A DNA stretch of 44,924 nt from Sporomusaceae bacterium. Its GTDB lineage: Bacteria > Bacillota > Negativicutes > Acidaminococcales > JAJUGR01. Numbering within the stretch: position 1 is the stretch's first letter; the number at the start of each line of letters is the position of its first letter. This document shows, piece by piece, positions 33,780 through 42,281 of the stretch. Below the pieces are notes generated by a model. The model was not told the DNA's origin. It did no database searches and saw only the letters and a program-made list of their open reading frames with translations. The position numbers and the translations under genes were made by a program. The stretch covers positions 1 to 44,924 of the forward strand of contig JAJUGR010000020.1 of assembly GCA_029265905.1 (NCBI GenBank). Reading direction: 5' to 3'.

Positions 33780-35270
33780 CTACCCACCCCAGACATCAGC
33801 CGTTGGCCGCTTCGCGCGGTCAAGCACGGCCAAAAATACGGTTGTCGCCTGCGGGTCCAGTTGCCGCCCGCTCAGCGACTGCAACGCGGCCCGCGCCTCT
33901 TCTTCCGAGCCCCCCGCCAGGTTGCGGCACAGCGCATCATACTGCCTGACGACCGCTAAAATGCGACACTCCAAAGGAATTGCCTCGCCCGCCAGCCCCA
34001 AGGGGTAGCCCGTGCCGTCCCAGTTCTCATGCTGTTTTAAAATCAAATCGGCCACCGGCGCGGCGTCCGGCAACGACAAGGCCAGGCGGTAGCCGACCGA
34101 AGCAGACTGGCGCTGCACGCGGGGATCACGCCCGCTCTGCACGGCGGCGTGGTAGACGAGCACGTTTTCCAGCACGGCCTTGCCGATATCATGGTACTGC
34201 AGCAGCAGGGCCAGCTTGCGCAACCGGTCATCAGTCAGCCCCATTGCCTTCCCCATGAGCAGCGCTTGCGCCGAAAGTTGCCCGGGGTGCGCCTGCCGCG
34301 CTTGATCAAACGCGCGCAACCGCTCCACCACCTGCTGCACAACCTGGTGCCTGGTCATGCGGTGCTTGAGCTTTTTTTCCTGCAAGGCGGCGTTTTGCGC
34401 CTCACAAATCAGTTCCTTGACAACCAGAGGAATGCTGCCGCCAAAAGCCAGGCCAAACGACATCCCTATCGCCATGCCGTTGTCGTACGGCTTGGCAAGC
34501 ACCTGGCGCAGCTGTGCCAGCATCCCCTCCGCCTCCGGCAAGGAGATGCCGGTGCAAACGAGGCCGAAGCTGTCGCCGCCAATCCGAGCCAGCAGGCCTT
34601 CGCCGATGTAGGCGCACCTGAGCAAGGCGGCCGTCCGCTCCAGCACGCGGTTACCGATCTCGGCCCCCAGGGTTTCGTTGACGAACTTGAGTCCGTCAAT
34701 GTCTCCGATGATAATCGCTACCGGCACGTCCTGTCGCTGCTCGATTTCCAGCAGCCGCTCCTCCCACACGCCGCGGTTGTACAAACCAGTCAGGGCGTCA
34801 CGGCGTTCCGCCTGGTTATCCGCCGCCTGCCGCGCGCCCGCCTGCCAACTGTTGAGCAAGCGCGCAAAGCTGTTCGCCGCCGTCGCCATGGCCTGGCGCC
34901 GCTTCGCCGGCAAAACCGGCACGGCCAGGACAGCTTGCATCCAGGCCGCTTCATTCGCGGCTTGGCATGCTTGCTGCACGCGGTGCAAGCATGCCTCCCG
35001 TTGGGCGTGGCTGTCATAAAAGCCGCCCAGGTGCAGGCTCACGCCGCCGGTCAAGGCCGCCGGCTCGGTGAAAACAAGCTGCTGCAGGCCGTATGGGCAG
35101 GGCGGCGAGCAGGCGCCCGCCTTTTTGCCGCAAAACAGGTCGCACAGAGCCGGCCGTCCGGATTTTGCCACTATGGCGCCGTAAGAATCGCTGACCCAAA
35201 AAGCCAGCCCGTCCGCCTGACGCCAATCTTCCAAAAACCATTCCACCATGCCCCAATCAACCCTCGACAT
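33780..35270 (-). CDS. PocR-like sensor, GGDEF and HD-GYP-type signalling protein
   Basis: The 496-residue protein starts with a cysteine-rich sensor region (Cys43, Cys47, Cys54 and Cys58 in 'LCDLFCGKKAGACSPPCPYGL') resembling the PocR ligand-binding domain. A GGDEF domain follows (about 155-295) with 'DALTGLYNR' and 'GDIDGLKFVNETLG', but its signature is GGDSF (231-235). The C-terminal part is an HD-GYP-like phosphodiesterase with His360-Asp361 ('QYHDIGKA') and 'HENWDGTGYP' (414-423). It may make and/or break c-di-GMP; the direction is not clear. The ATG at 35270 has GGAGG eight bases upstream. No membrane segment is seen. It is the first gene of an operon with a wall hydrolase. Confidence 0.85.
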   Translation of the reverse strand: MSRVDWGMVEWFLEDWRQADGLAFWVSDSYGAIVAKSGRPALCDLFCGKKAGACSPPCPYGLQQLVFTEPAALTGGVSLHLGGFYDSHAQREACLHRVQQACQAANEAAWMQAVLAVPVLPAKRRQAMATAANSFARLLNSWQAGARQAADNQAERRDALTGLYNRGVWEERLLEIEQRQDVPVAIIIGDIDGLKFVNETLGAEIGNRVLERTAALLRCAYIGEGLLARIGGDSFGLVCTGISLPEAEGMLAQLRQVLAKPYDNGMAIGMSFGLAFGGSIPLVVKELICEAQNAALQEKKLKHRMTRHQVVQQVVERLRAFDQARQAHPGQLSAQALLMGKAMGLTDDRLRKLALLLQYHDIGKAVLENVLVYHAAVQSGRDPRVQRQSASVGYRLALSLPDAAPVADLILKQHENWDGTGYPLGLAGEAIPLECRILAVVRQYDALCRNLAGGSEEEARAALQSLSGRQLDPQATTVFLAVLDRAKRPTADVWGG

Positions 35271-35442
35271 GCCGCCACCCTCCATTGCTGTGTTGTTTTT
35301 CCGCTCATTAGCCAGTCACGTTGCATATTCTCCGCTTTCCAACCGATTCCTGCTTGCCGATGGGAAGGCGCCATTTCTTTGCAACAAACAACTATGCTAA
35401 AATAAACACAGCTTCCATAACATTGCAAAAGGCGGTGACCCA

Positions 35443-36531
35443 GTGAAAATTGGCGCTCGCATCATTAAAACAGGCATAGCCGTATCCATCACCATGTTTA
35501 TCTGCCAGCTGTTCCAGCTCGAGCCAGCTGTATTCGGCGCGGTTTCCGCCGTGATCAACATGCAGCCGTCCATCTTTTTGACGGTTAAAACGGCCAAGGA
35601 CCATTTTCTCGTCCATGCGCTCGGAGTCAGTACCGCCACCTTGCTCGGCTTCCTGCTCGGCGGCAACCCCCTTTCCATGGGCTTGATCACCATCATCGTC
35701 ATCGTCCTGTATAGAAAAACGGGTCTGCAAACCACCGTATCAAGCGGCGTGGTCGCAGCTGTCTTCATTTTGACTTCCAGCCAGGAGCAATTTTTAACCC
35801 ACGCGTTGATGAGAACGGCCGTCATCTTCACCGGCCTCACCACCGCCATGCTCGTCAACGTCCTGCTTTGGCCGCCCAAGTACGGCGAACAGTTCCGCCA
35901 AAAGCTCGGCGAGGCCAACCAACAGGCGGTCCGCTACTTCAGCCAGGCCCTCCACGACTACGTGCACCTGCAGGATGCTCCGCCCTACGCCAACGACGCC
36001 CAGCGCCAACTGGTCTGCCGCTTGAACGCAGAGGTCCGCACCCTGGCGGACCTCTGCAAAAACGAGGATTCGCTTTTTTCCGCCGCTTCCTCGACGCAGT
36101 ACGAATGGTTCGCCACCGCCAAGCGTCTGCGCGACTACAATGAATCGCTGGCGGAAAAGGCGGACCGCATTTATGCGCTCCTGCCGGTGCGCTACGAGCG
36201 GCGCAAGGAATTGGGCGAGCCGGAAATCACGCCTGAGTTCCGCGGCGTGCTGGAGTTGTTGGGGCAAGGCGACGCGGGCGTCATCCGCGTGAACGAAAAG
36301 CTGCGCGCCGCCCTCTTGTCCGGCCAGACGGTGACGCCGGAGGAAATCAGCGAAGCCTACTGGGAAAAATTAACCGCCGCCATGGAGCACTGGCAGGCGG
36401 AAATCGCCAGCGGCTATTATATCCACGCCTTGATCGAAGTCGCGGTCATCGCCAACGAAATAAAAAGCGCGGCGCGGCAAGCAAAAAAACTGCTCCAGGA
36501 ATGCTTCACCAAGGGGCTCATCGAGCGTTGA
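35443..36531 (+). CDS. Aromatic acid exporter-like membrane protein (FUSC/ArAE_1 type)
   Basis: The 362-residue protein has about four to six N-terminal hydrophobic segments (up to residue about 145, with 'PAVFGAVSAVINMQPS') and a soluble helical C-terminal half. This is the layout of the YgaE/ArAE_1 group of the FUSC superfamily, proposed aromatic-acid or small-molecule exporters. The start is GTG with GGCGGTG just upstream. It is divergent from the signalling gene (157-base gap) and 52 bases in front of the htpG promoter, with no clear terminator between them. The substrate is unknown. Confidence 0.8.
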   Translation: MKIGARIIKTGIAVSITMFICQLFQLEPAVFGAVSAVINMQPSIFLTVKTAKDHFLVHALGVSTATLLGFLLGGNPLSMGLITIIVIVLYRKTGLQTTVSSGVVAAVFILTSSQEQFLTHALMRTAVIFTGLTTAMLVNVLLWPPKYGEQFRQKLGEANQQAVRYFSQALHDYVHLQDAPPYANDAQRQLVCRLNAEVRTLADLCKNEDSLFSAASSTQYEWFATAKRLRDYNESLAEKADRIYALLPVRYERRKELGEPEITPEFRGVLELLGQGDAGVIRVNEKLRAALLSGQTVTPEEISEAYWEKLTAAMEHWQAEIASGYYIHALIEVAVIANEIKSAARQAKKLLQECFTKGLIER

Positions 36532-36550
36532 CAAGACAAACCTTGCTTTC

Positions 36551-36579
36551 TTGACAGGCAGGGTCATTTATGGTAAATA
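36551..36579 (+). promoter_or_regulatory. Sigma-A promoter of htpG
   Basis: TTGACA (36551-36556), 17 bp, TAAATA (36574-36579). The CIRCE element begins five bases after the -10 box and covers the predicted start. Confidence 0.8.
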
Positions 36580-36583
36580 AAAA

Positions 36584-36610
36584 TTAGCACTCTTGTCGAC
36601 CGAGTGCTAA
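36584..36610. promoter_or_regulatory. CIRCE element (HrcA operator)
   Basis: TTAGCACTC-N9-GAGTGCTAA is a perfect match to the HrcA operator consensus. It overlaps the predicted htpG transcription start, so heat-shock repression by HrcA is expected. Confidence 0.95.
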
Positions 36611-36658
36611 CAAACTGGCAGCATAACATTTCGCCAACGACGGAAGGAGCGGTTTTTC

Positions 36659-38542
36659 TTGACTAAAAAAGCGTTTCAAGCCGAATCAAAGCGGCTCTTG
36701 GATCTGATGATCAACTCCATCTACACGCACAGGGAGATTTTCCTGCGCGAATTGATTTCAAACGCCAGCGACGCCATCGATAAGCTGTACTACAGCACGC
36801 TGTCGGACGAAAGCCGCGTCTTCAACCGGGAGGACTACTACATCCGCATTACGCCGGACAAGGCGGCCCGCACTCTGACCATTTCCGACACGGGCATTGG
36901 CATGACCAAGGAAGAGATGGAAGAAAACCTCGGCGTCATCGCCAAAAGCGGCTCCCTGGCCTTCAAAAAGGAAAATGAACTCAAGGACGGCTTCGATATC
37001 ATCGGCCAGTTCGGCGTCGGCTTTTACTCGGCCTTCATGGTCGCGGACAAGGTGACGGTCGTGAGCCGGGCGCTTGACAGCGAAACCGCCTACTGCTGGG
37101 AGTCGAGCGGCCCCGATGGCTACACCGTGGAGAAGGCGGAAAAGGCCTCCGTCGGCACCGACATCATCCTTACGATCAAAGCCAACACGGAAGACGAGGA
37201 GTACGACGAATACCTCGACGAGTACCGCTTAAAAGCCCTTGTCAAAAAATACTCCGACTTTATCCGCTACCCGATTAAGATGAACGTGACCACGCACAAG
37301 CCCAAGGAAGGCAGCGACAGCGAGTTTGAAGAAGTCCGAGAAGAAAAGACCTTGAACAGCATGGTGCCGATCTGGCGCAAAAACAAAAATGAGCTGACGG
37401 CGGACGACTATCAAAACTTCTACACCGAAAAGCACTACGGCTTCGACAAGCCGATCCGCCACCTGCACATCAGCGTCGACGGCGCCGTGCGCTACAACGC
37501 TATCTTGTTCGTACCGGAAAAACCGCCCTACGACTTTTACACGAAGGAATATGAAAAAGGCCTCGAGCTCTACTCCAACGGCGTGTTGATCATGAATAAA
37601 TGCGCCGACCTGCTGCCCGATTACTTCAGCTTCGTCAAAGGCATGGTCGACTCCGAAGACCTGTCGCTTAACATCTCCCGCGAGCTCTTGCAGCACGACC
37701 GGCAGTTGAAGCTGATCGCCAAAAACATCAACAGCAAAATCCAGCGCGAACTGGAGCTGTGCCTGAAAAACGACCGGGAAAGCTACGAGCGCTTCTACCA
37801 ATCCTTCGGGCGGCAGTTGAAATACGGCGTCTACAGCGACTTCGGCGCCCACAAGGACGTGCTCCAAGACCTCTTGCTCTTCTACTCCTCCAAGGAGAAG
37901 AAACTGGTTACCCTCGCCGAGTACGTCGAGCGCATGCCGGAAGAGCAAAAGTACATTTACTATGCCGTCGGCGAATCGTACGAGCGCATCGAAAAGCTGC
38001 CGCAGATTGACCTGGTCGCCGACAAAGGCTACGAAATCCTCTACTTCATCGACGACGTGGACGAGTTCGCCATCCGCGTGATGATGGACTACAAAGAAAA
38101 GGCCTTCAAATCCGTTTCCAGCGGAGATCTCGGCATCGAACCGGAGGAAAAGGAAGAAAAGACCGAGGCCGAAGAGAAGCAACAGCAGGGCTTGTTTACC
38201 GCCATGAAGGAGCTATTGTCCGGCAAGGTCAAGGACGTGCGCGCCTCCAAGCGGCTAAAAACCCACCCCGTCTGCCTCTCCAACGACGGCGAAATCTCGA
38301 TTGAAATGGAAAAAATCCTCAGCGCCATGCCCCACAACGGCGAATCGGTCAAGGCCGACAAGGTGCTCGAAGTCAACCCGCACCACCAGGTCTTCCAGGC
38401 CCTCATCGCCGCGCAAGCGGGCGACCCGGAAAAATTCGCCCTGTACACGAAGCTCTTGTACAACCAGGCCCTCTTGATCGAAGGGCTGCCGGTCGACGAT
38501 CCGGTCGAATACACCAACAACATCTGCAAAATCATGGTCTGA
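36659..38542 (+). CDS. htpG: Molecular chaperone HtpG (Hsp90)
   Basis: The 627-residue Hsp90 has the N-terminal ATPase domain: '[12 protein letters not shown]' with the ATP-contact Asn and catalytic Glu in '[11 protein letters not shown]', 'DTGIGM', and '[15 protein letters not shown]' as lid. Middle and C-terminal dimerisation domains are of normal length. The start is TTG at 36659, with GGAAGGAG nine bases upstream and no ATG nearby; it gives the standard '[15 protein letters not shown]' N-terminus. The transcript starts from a sigma-A promoter covered by a CIRCE element and ends at a strong GC-rich hairpin. Confidence 0.97.
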   Translation: MTKKAFQAESKRLLDLMINSIYTHREIFLRELISNASDAIDKLYYSTLSDESRVFNREDYYIRITPDKAARTLTISDTGIGMTKEEMEENLGVIAKSGSLAFKKENELKDGFDIIGQFGVGFYSAFMVADKVTVVSRALDSETAYCWESSGPDGYTVEKAEKASVGTDIILTIKANTEDEEYDEYLDEYRLKALVKKYSDFIRYPIKMNVTTHKPKEGSDSEFEEVREEKTLNSMVPIWRKNKNELTADDYQNFYTEKHYGFDKPIRHLHISVDGAVRYNAILFVPEKPPYDFYTKEYEKGLELYSNGVLIMNKCADLLPDYFSFVKGMVDSEDLSLNISRELLQHDRQLKLIAKNINSKIQRELELCLKNDRESYERFYQSFGRQLKYGVYSDFGAHKDVLQDLLLFYSSKEKKLVTLAEYVERMPEEQKYIYYAVGESYERIEKLPQIDLVADKGYEILYFIDDVDEFAIRVMMDYKEKAFKSVSSGDLGIEPEEKEEKTEAEEKQQQGLFTAMKELLSGKVKDVRASKRLKTHPVCLSNDGEISIEMEKILSAMPHNGESVKADKVLEVNPHHQVFQALIAAQAGDPEKFALYTKLLYNQALLIEGLPVDDPVEYTNNICKIMV

Positions 38543-38560
38543 CGGGCGACCGCTCCAAAC

Positions 38561-38598
38561 AAAAGCCCCCTGCCGGCACGCCGGCAGGGGGCTTTTTT
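38561..38598. terminator. Strong bidirectional terminator
   Basis: AAAAGCCCCCTGCCGGC pairs perfectly with GCCGGCAGGGGGCTTTTTT around two bases. It serves htpG and the convergent small membrane protein gene. Confidence 0.92.
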
Positions 38599-38606
38599 CG
38601 CGCGTG

Positions 38607-38933
38607 TCAGGGCAACGGGCGGCTGGCCGGCAGCGATGCGATGACCATCCCGATCAGGCACAGCACCAACAGTTGCAAGGCCAACATGGTCAACCCGGCA
38701 TAATGAACCGGCTCAACGTGCTTAATCCGCCGGCAGTACGCCTGGTAAAGGAACGACAAAACCGCCGTGATGCCCAGAAAAACTGCTGACGTCAGGAAAA
38801 AATCCGGCAGAGGCGGACGCCCGGCCTTGGCCGCCTCGCTATAGACCAAAAAGGCCGCCGACAGAAAATTGCCGATCAGCACCAGCCTGACTTGCAGACT
38901 GCTGTTCACAAGCGCTTGAATGAACTTGAGCAT
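38607..38933 (-). CDS. Small membrane protein of unknown function
   Basis: The 108-residue protein has about three hydrophobic segments (near 13-33, 45-62 and 75-98) and no motif I recognise. The ATG at 38933 is preceded by GAGG eleven bases upstream; a GTG directly before it is equally possible. The ORF extends to an ATG at 38978, but that codon lies within TATAAT (38977-38982 on the minus strand), which looks like its own -10 box, so the longer form is unlikely. It is convergent with htpG and shares its terminator. Confidence 0.6.
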   Translation of the reverse strand: MLKFIQALVNSSLQVRLVLIGNFLSAAFLVYSEAAKAGRPPLPDFFLTSAVFLGITAVLSFLYQAYCRRIKHVEPVHYAGLTMLALQLLVLCLIGMVIASLPASRPLP

Positions 38934-39120
38934 CACTCGTACCGCCTCTCTAACCCAAGCATCTTTTCTACTATTCATTATACGAATACGCCCGCTTTCC
39001 CGCCAGCCAAATTTTCAAAACCGGCACGCGCGGCAGGAAAAAGCCCCGCCGTGCAAAAGGGATTTGGCCGTGTGCTCTAGAATCATGGTATTAAACACTA
39101 CGACAACTACGGAGGCTGGC

Positions 39121-39230
39121 ATGGAAGAACGCGATAAGACGGCGCCAGTTGCAAAAAACTCCATGGCGGCCTGCTGGCCCTGGAAAAGCTGGCCGACGCC
39201 AGCTGCCTGGCAAGCCTGTTCGTCCGCTAA
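39121..39230 (+). pseudogene. Small gene-like unit with a frameshift in an A6 tract
   Basis: GGAGG sits five bases before the ATG at 39121. In the frame as written, the ORF runs on through the hairpin at 39235-39278. If the six-A run at 39153-39158 had one more A, the frame would give a 36-residue product ending '...EKLADASCLASLFVR' at TAA 39228-39230, five bases before the hairpin. That version has much more protein-like composition than the Trp/Pro/Ser-rich read-through. I cannot identify it. It may be a sequencing error, a slippage-controlled gene or a decayed fragment. Confidence 0.4.
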
Positions 39231-39234
39231 CCAC

Positions 39235-39278
39235 AAGCAGGGGCGTCTCAATAAGAATCGATTGAGACGCCCCTGCTT
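39235..39278. terminator. Perfect 18-bp inverted repeat, probable terminator
   Basis: AAGCAGGGGCGTCTCAAT (39235-39252) pairs perfectly with ATTGAGACGCCCCTGCTT (39261-39278) around eight bases. T-runs are weak on both strands. It could serve the small plus-strand unit and the DASS gene, which ends at 39339 on the other strand. Confidence 0.6.
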
Positions 39279-39338
39279 CATCCCCTCGCGGGGCAAGGTT
39301 ATTCAAGTTTTATACCACACGTCCGCCGCTGAAATTCT

Positions 39339-40790
39339 TTAGGCAATGCCGATTATTTTAAACCAGGTAAACAAAGCCGCACTAATGACAAGCGAGCCGA
39401 CAAAGCAGGTGACAAGGGAGTATTTCACTTGATCCAAAATGGAGAAATAGCCGGTGCCAAAATACAGGGTGTTGACCTTGGAGTGAGGCGGCAGCGTAAT
39501 CGTATAAGGCATCGTCATAGCTGCGGCCAGCGCCAGCGGCACCGGATTCATGCCCAGCGTCTTAGCCAGGGCGATGAAAGCGGGTATTAGGATCGTCACC
39601 CGTACGGTTTTGCTTGTGAAGATAAGATGGCTGTACATGCTGAGGAATACCACAATGACATAGACCCAGAAGTGGCTCATGTTTTGCAGCCCCAGCCCGC
39701 TAACCAGGTGCTTGACCAGCCATTCCGCGCCTTTTGATTTGTCCAGCGCGCCGCCGACGGCGTACGCGCCGGCAGCGAAGATCATCAGATCCCACTTGAT
39801 GTTTGCTTCCTTCCAGGTAAGCAACCCGATTTTCGGCAGGAGACAAAGAAGTGCGGCAAGAACGGCGGTCTGCTCCGTACTGATTCCAAAGCCGAACCAT
39901 TGCTTATGGTAATCGCCCGTCGCCCACAACACAACCGTCAGCAGAAAAATGACCATGGCCCTTTTTTCCTGCTCGGAGAAAGCGCCGAGCTTTCTCAGCT
40001 CTTCCTCAAGCGTGCTGATCGCATTGCTGAAATTTAACTCGTCCTTAATCGAAAAAATTTTAAGTCCGAGGAAAAAGATGATAACCATGGTGACGATGGC
40101 GGTTGGCATCGAGGCCAGCAGCCACTGCATATAGCCGATATGTCCGCCCGCCTGCGAGTTAATAAACCCGACGGCGATAATGTTCCCAGCCGTCGCCGTC
40201 ATAACACCCGAGGTGGCCAGAGCATCCGCTTGCAACCCTTGCAGCATCATAACTCTGCCCAGATTGCTCTCGCCGGGCATGGCCTTATATATATCCAGCA
40301 AAATGAGACAAATCGGAACCATCAGCGTGGCGCGGGCCGTTGTTGATGGAACGAAGAAGGCGATCACAAAGTTAATGACGATTAGCGTAAATAGCGTCAT
40401 CCTGGGTGTCTTCCCAAATTTCGTTACCATCCATAATGCAAACCGTCTTCCCAGCTGGGACTTGATAATGGCAGAGGTGAGAACAAAGGCGGACACCATC
40501 AGCCAGATAACCTCATTACCCAGCATGACGAAGGCGTCTTTCTGCTCCTTAACCGCCCCCACCAATGGAAGCAGCAAAATCGCCATGATCGAAGTCAGAT
40601 AAATCGGAATAGGCGTCGTTACCCACAGGATAAGGGCAGATGTAAAAACGGCTAATGACCGCTGCGCCCTCATCCCCATGCCTTCTGGCGTAGGCATCAT
40701 GAGCAAGACCAGAAAAACCATAACGGCGATGGGAATCCCCCATTTTTTCATTAGGGCTTCAAACTTCCCCTGCTTTTTTTCTTGGCTCAT
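39339..40790 (-). CDS. DASS/SLC13-type divalent anion:sodium symporter
   Basis: The 483-residue carrier has about 12 hydrophobic segments. The two family substrate/sodium loops appear as 'PSTTARATLMVPI' near residue 140 and 'TMPYTITLPPHSKVNT' near 430. It should import di- or tricarboxylates or a similar anion. The ATG at 40790 has GGAG eight bases upstream; eleven extra in-frame residues before it lack a site. It follows the ApgM-like gene by 73 bases on the same strand, and the pair is divergent from a LysR regulator. The substrate might be a phosphorylated or sulfonated acid acted on by the partner enzyme, which is speculation. Confidence 0.87.
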   Translation of the reverse strand: MSQEKKQGKFEALMKKWGIPIAVMVFLVLLMMPTPEGMGMRAQRSLAVFTSALILWVTTPIPIYLTSIMAILLLPLVGAVKEQKDAFVMLGNEVIWLMVSAFVLTSAIIKSQLGRRFALWMVTKFGKTPRMTLFTLIVINFVIAFFVPSTTARATLMVPICLILLDIYKAMPGESNLGRVMMLQGLQADALATSGVMTATAGNIIAVGFINSQAGGHIGYMQWLLASMPTAIVTMVIIFFLGLKIFSIKDELNFSNAISTLEEELRKLGAFSEQEKRAMVIFLLTVVLWATGDYHKQWFGFGISTEQTAVLAALLCLLPKIGLLTWKEANIKWDLMIFAAGAYAVGGALDKSKGAEWLVKHLVSGLGLQNMSHFWVYVIVVFLSMYSHLIFTSKTVRVTILIPAFIALAKTLGMNPVPLALAAAMTMPYTITLPPHSKVNTLYFGTGYFSILDQVKYSLVTCFVGSLVISAALFTWFKIIGIA

Positions 40791-40863
40791 TGTATGATCT
40801 CCTTTCATTTTTGTTATGGGCAAAGTAGTTATCGCCTTTCGCAGCTACTTTGAACGAATACAA

Positions 40864-42108
40864 TTAAGCGCCAAATTTTTGCGAAAAGCCCATGAGATCA
40901 ATTAATATATGAAAATAGTCTTTACCGGTAATTCTCCCCAACCCGCCAAAAGAGCAAGCCGTTTCGCCATAGGTCAATTGTTTATCCGCCCGAACGCCGC
41001 TGCCCCAGATTACTGCCGGAACCGGGTCGCCGCTGTGCTCCTTTACTTCGCAAGGAGTGGAATGATCGGCGGTTATGGCGATAAGGGTGTCCGGATGGAT
41101 ATTCGCCTTTATGGCGCTGACCATCTTATCGACTTGCTCAATAAGCGTTTTTTTCCGCGCCCATTGTCCATCGTGCCCGGCTAGGTCAGTAGCTTTTACA
41201 TGTACAAGGACTAGATCATTGTCCTCTAGCAGGTGAATTGCCGCGCTGGCTTTGAGGTCGCCGTTAAAATCATACGATCCCGTAATGCCGGGATGGGTAT
41301 AGTTTTGCATCCCCGCCATTTTTGCTATGGCTTGTACGGTTGCTTCTCCCGATACGGCCGCGCATCTGATTCCTTTAAATCGGTCTTGCAGCGGAGTACA
41401 TTGGGTAACAATGCCCGCCCCACGGGTTAGTATCGCGTTTGCCGGCAGTTGCCCCGCCATGACTCGCTGCTTATTAATAGGATGTTGGTTAAGCACGTCT
41501 CGCGCAATCGTAAGATATTGCTGTACGGCTTGCGCAGTCCTTCGCGCGGCATCGGTTGTGTCAAGCGGCTGTACCGGTTGAATCGCCATGCCCTCGTTAT
41601 TGCCCCCCGGATCAGAATCCGACACATGGGGCGATAGGCTTATTCCTCTCAACACCAATACCGCCCGGTGGTCTGTAGCCGGCGCAAAATGAGCCGTTAC
41701 CGCTTCGTTTAAGGAAATATTATTCAAATGGCTTGCTAATTCAGCCACGCCATCCCTTATTCTACCTGCGCGCCGATCCATGACTTTTCCATCATGATCA
41801 ACCGTCGCAAAATTGCAGCGAAAGGCAACATCGCCGGGAAAGATTTCAAGCCCCGCGCCCAATGCCTCAATCGGCCCACGGCCTGAGTACACGTCAGCAG
41901 GGTCATACCCCAGCATGCACAAATGCCCCACATCAGTCCCGCACGGTATTCCTGGCGCATACGGATCAACCAAGCCGACCACGCCCTCGCTGGCGAGCAT
42001 GTCCAACGTAGGTGTTGCCGCGGCTTCCAACGGGGTACGCCCCCCTAGCTCGCGTATCGGTCGATCGCCTAAGCCATCTATACTGATGAGTACCGCCTTG
42101 CGCTTCAC
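40864..42108 (-). CDS. ApgM-like phosphoglycerate mutase homologue with Thr nucleophile
   Basis: The 414-residue alkaline-phosphatase-superfamily protein resembles the archaeal-type cofactor-independent phosphoglycerate mutase (COG3635): 'LISIDGLGDRP' at the N-terminus (Asp11), 'TPLEAAATPTLDMLA', 'LGYDP...YSGRGPIEALGAG', 'KATDLAGHDG' and 'ITADHSTP' as metal ligands. The nucleophile loop, usually 'PGSDTAHL', reads 'PCGTDVGHL', so the phosphorylated Ser is Thr58. Threonine nucleophiles occur in related phosphodiesterases and phosphonate hydrolases, so it may be a phosphatase-like enzyme. The start is GTG at 42108, with AGGGGG eight bases upstream; the longer frame adds 27 non-family residues. 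Confidence 0.82.
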   Translation of the reverse strand: MKRKAVLISIDGLGDRPIRELGGRTPLEAAATPTLDMLASEGVVGLVDPYAPGIPCGTDVGHLCMLGYDPADVYSGRGPIEALGAGLEIFPGDVAFRCNFATVDHDGKVMDRRAGRIRDGVAELASHLNNISLNEAVTAHFAPATDHRAVLVLRGISLSPHVSDSDPGGNNEGMAIQPVQPLDTTDAARRTAQAVQQYLTIARDVLNQHPINKQRVMAGQLPANAILTRGAGIVTQCTPLQDRFKGIRCAAVSGEATVQAIAKMAGMQNYTHPGITGSYDFNGDLKASAAIHLLEDNDLVLVHVKATDLAGHDGQWARKKTLIEQVDKMVSAIKANIHPDTLIAITADHSTPCEVKEHSGDPVPAVIWGSGVRADKQLTYGETACSFGGLGRITGKDYFHILIDLMGFSQKFGA

Positions 42109-42251
42109 ACACAATTCCCCCTGACTTAGTTTCAACACGTCCCGCCGCCTGGCGCGGGCAATGCAAAAGAATGATGAGGCCTCGCTCATATTAAGTAATT
42201 TAATCTTAGCAGAAGGATTATCGCCAAACCATGCATAATAATTAACCGAAC

Positions 42252-42271
42252 TGATAAGGTTAATATTATCA
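42252..42271. promoter_or_regulatory. Inverted repeat between lysR and the ApgM-like gene
   Basis: TGATAA-N8-TTATCA is a perfect dyad that ends at the ribosome-binding site of the LysR gene. Its half-sites resemble those of the other LysR block (TTAATAAG-N6-TTATCA), but the spacing differs by one. Confidence 0.5.
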
Positions 42272-42281
42272 AGGAGGTCCT

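Noticed and set aside
34149-35405. 418-codon plus-strand ORF opposite the PocR/GGDEF/HD gene
   Set aside because: Shadow frame with low-complexity His/Arg/Gln composition; the real gene is on the minus strand.
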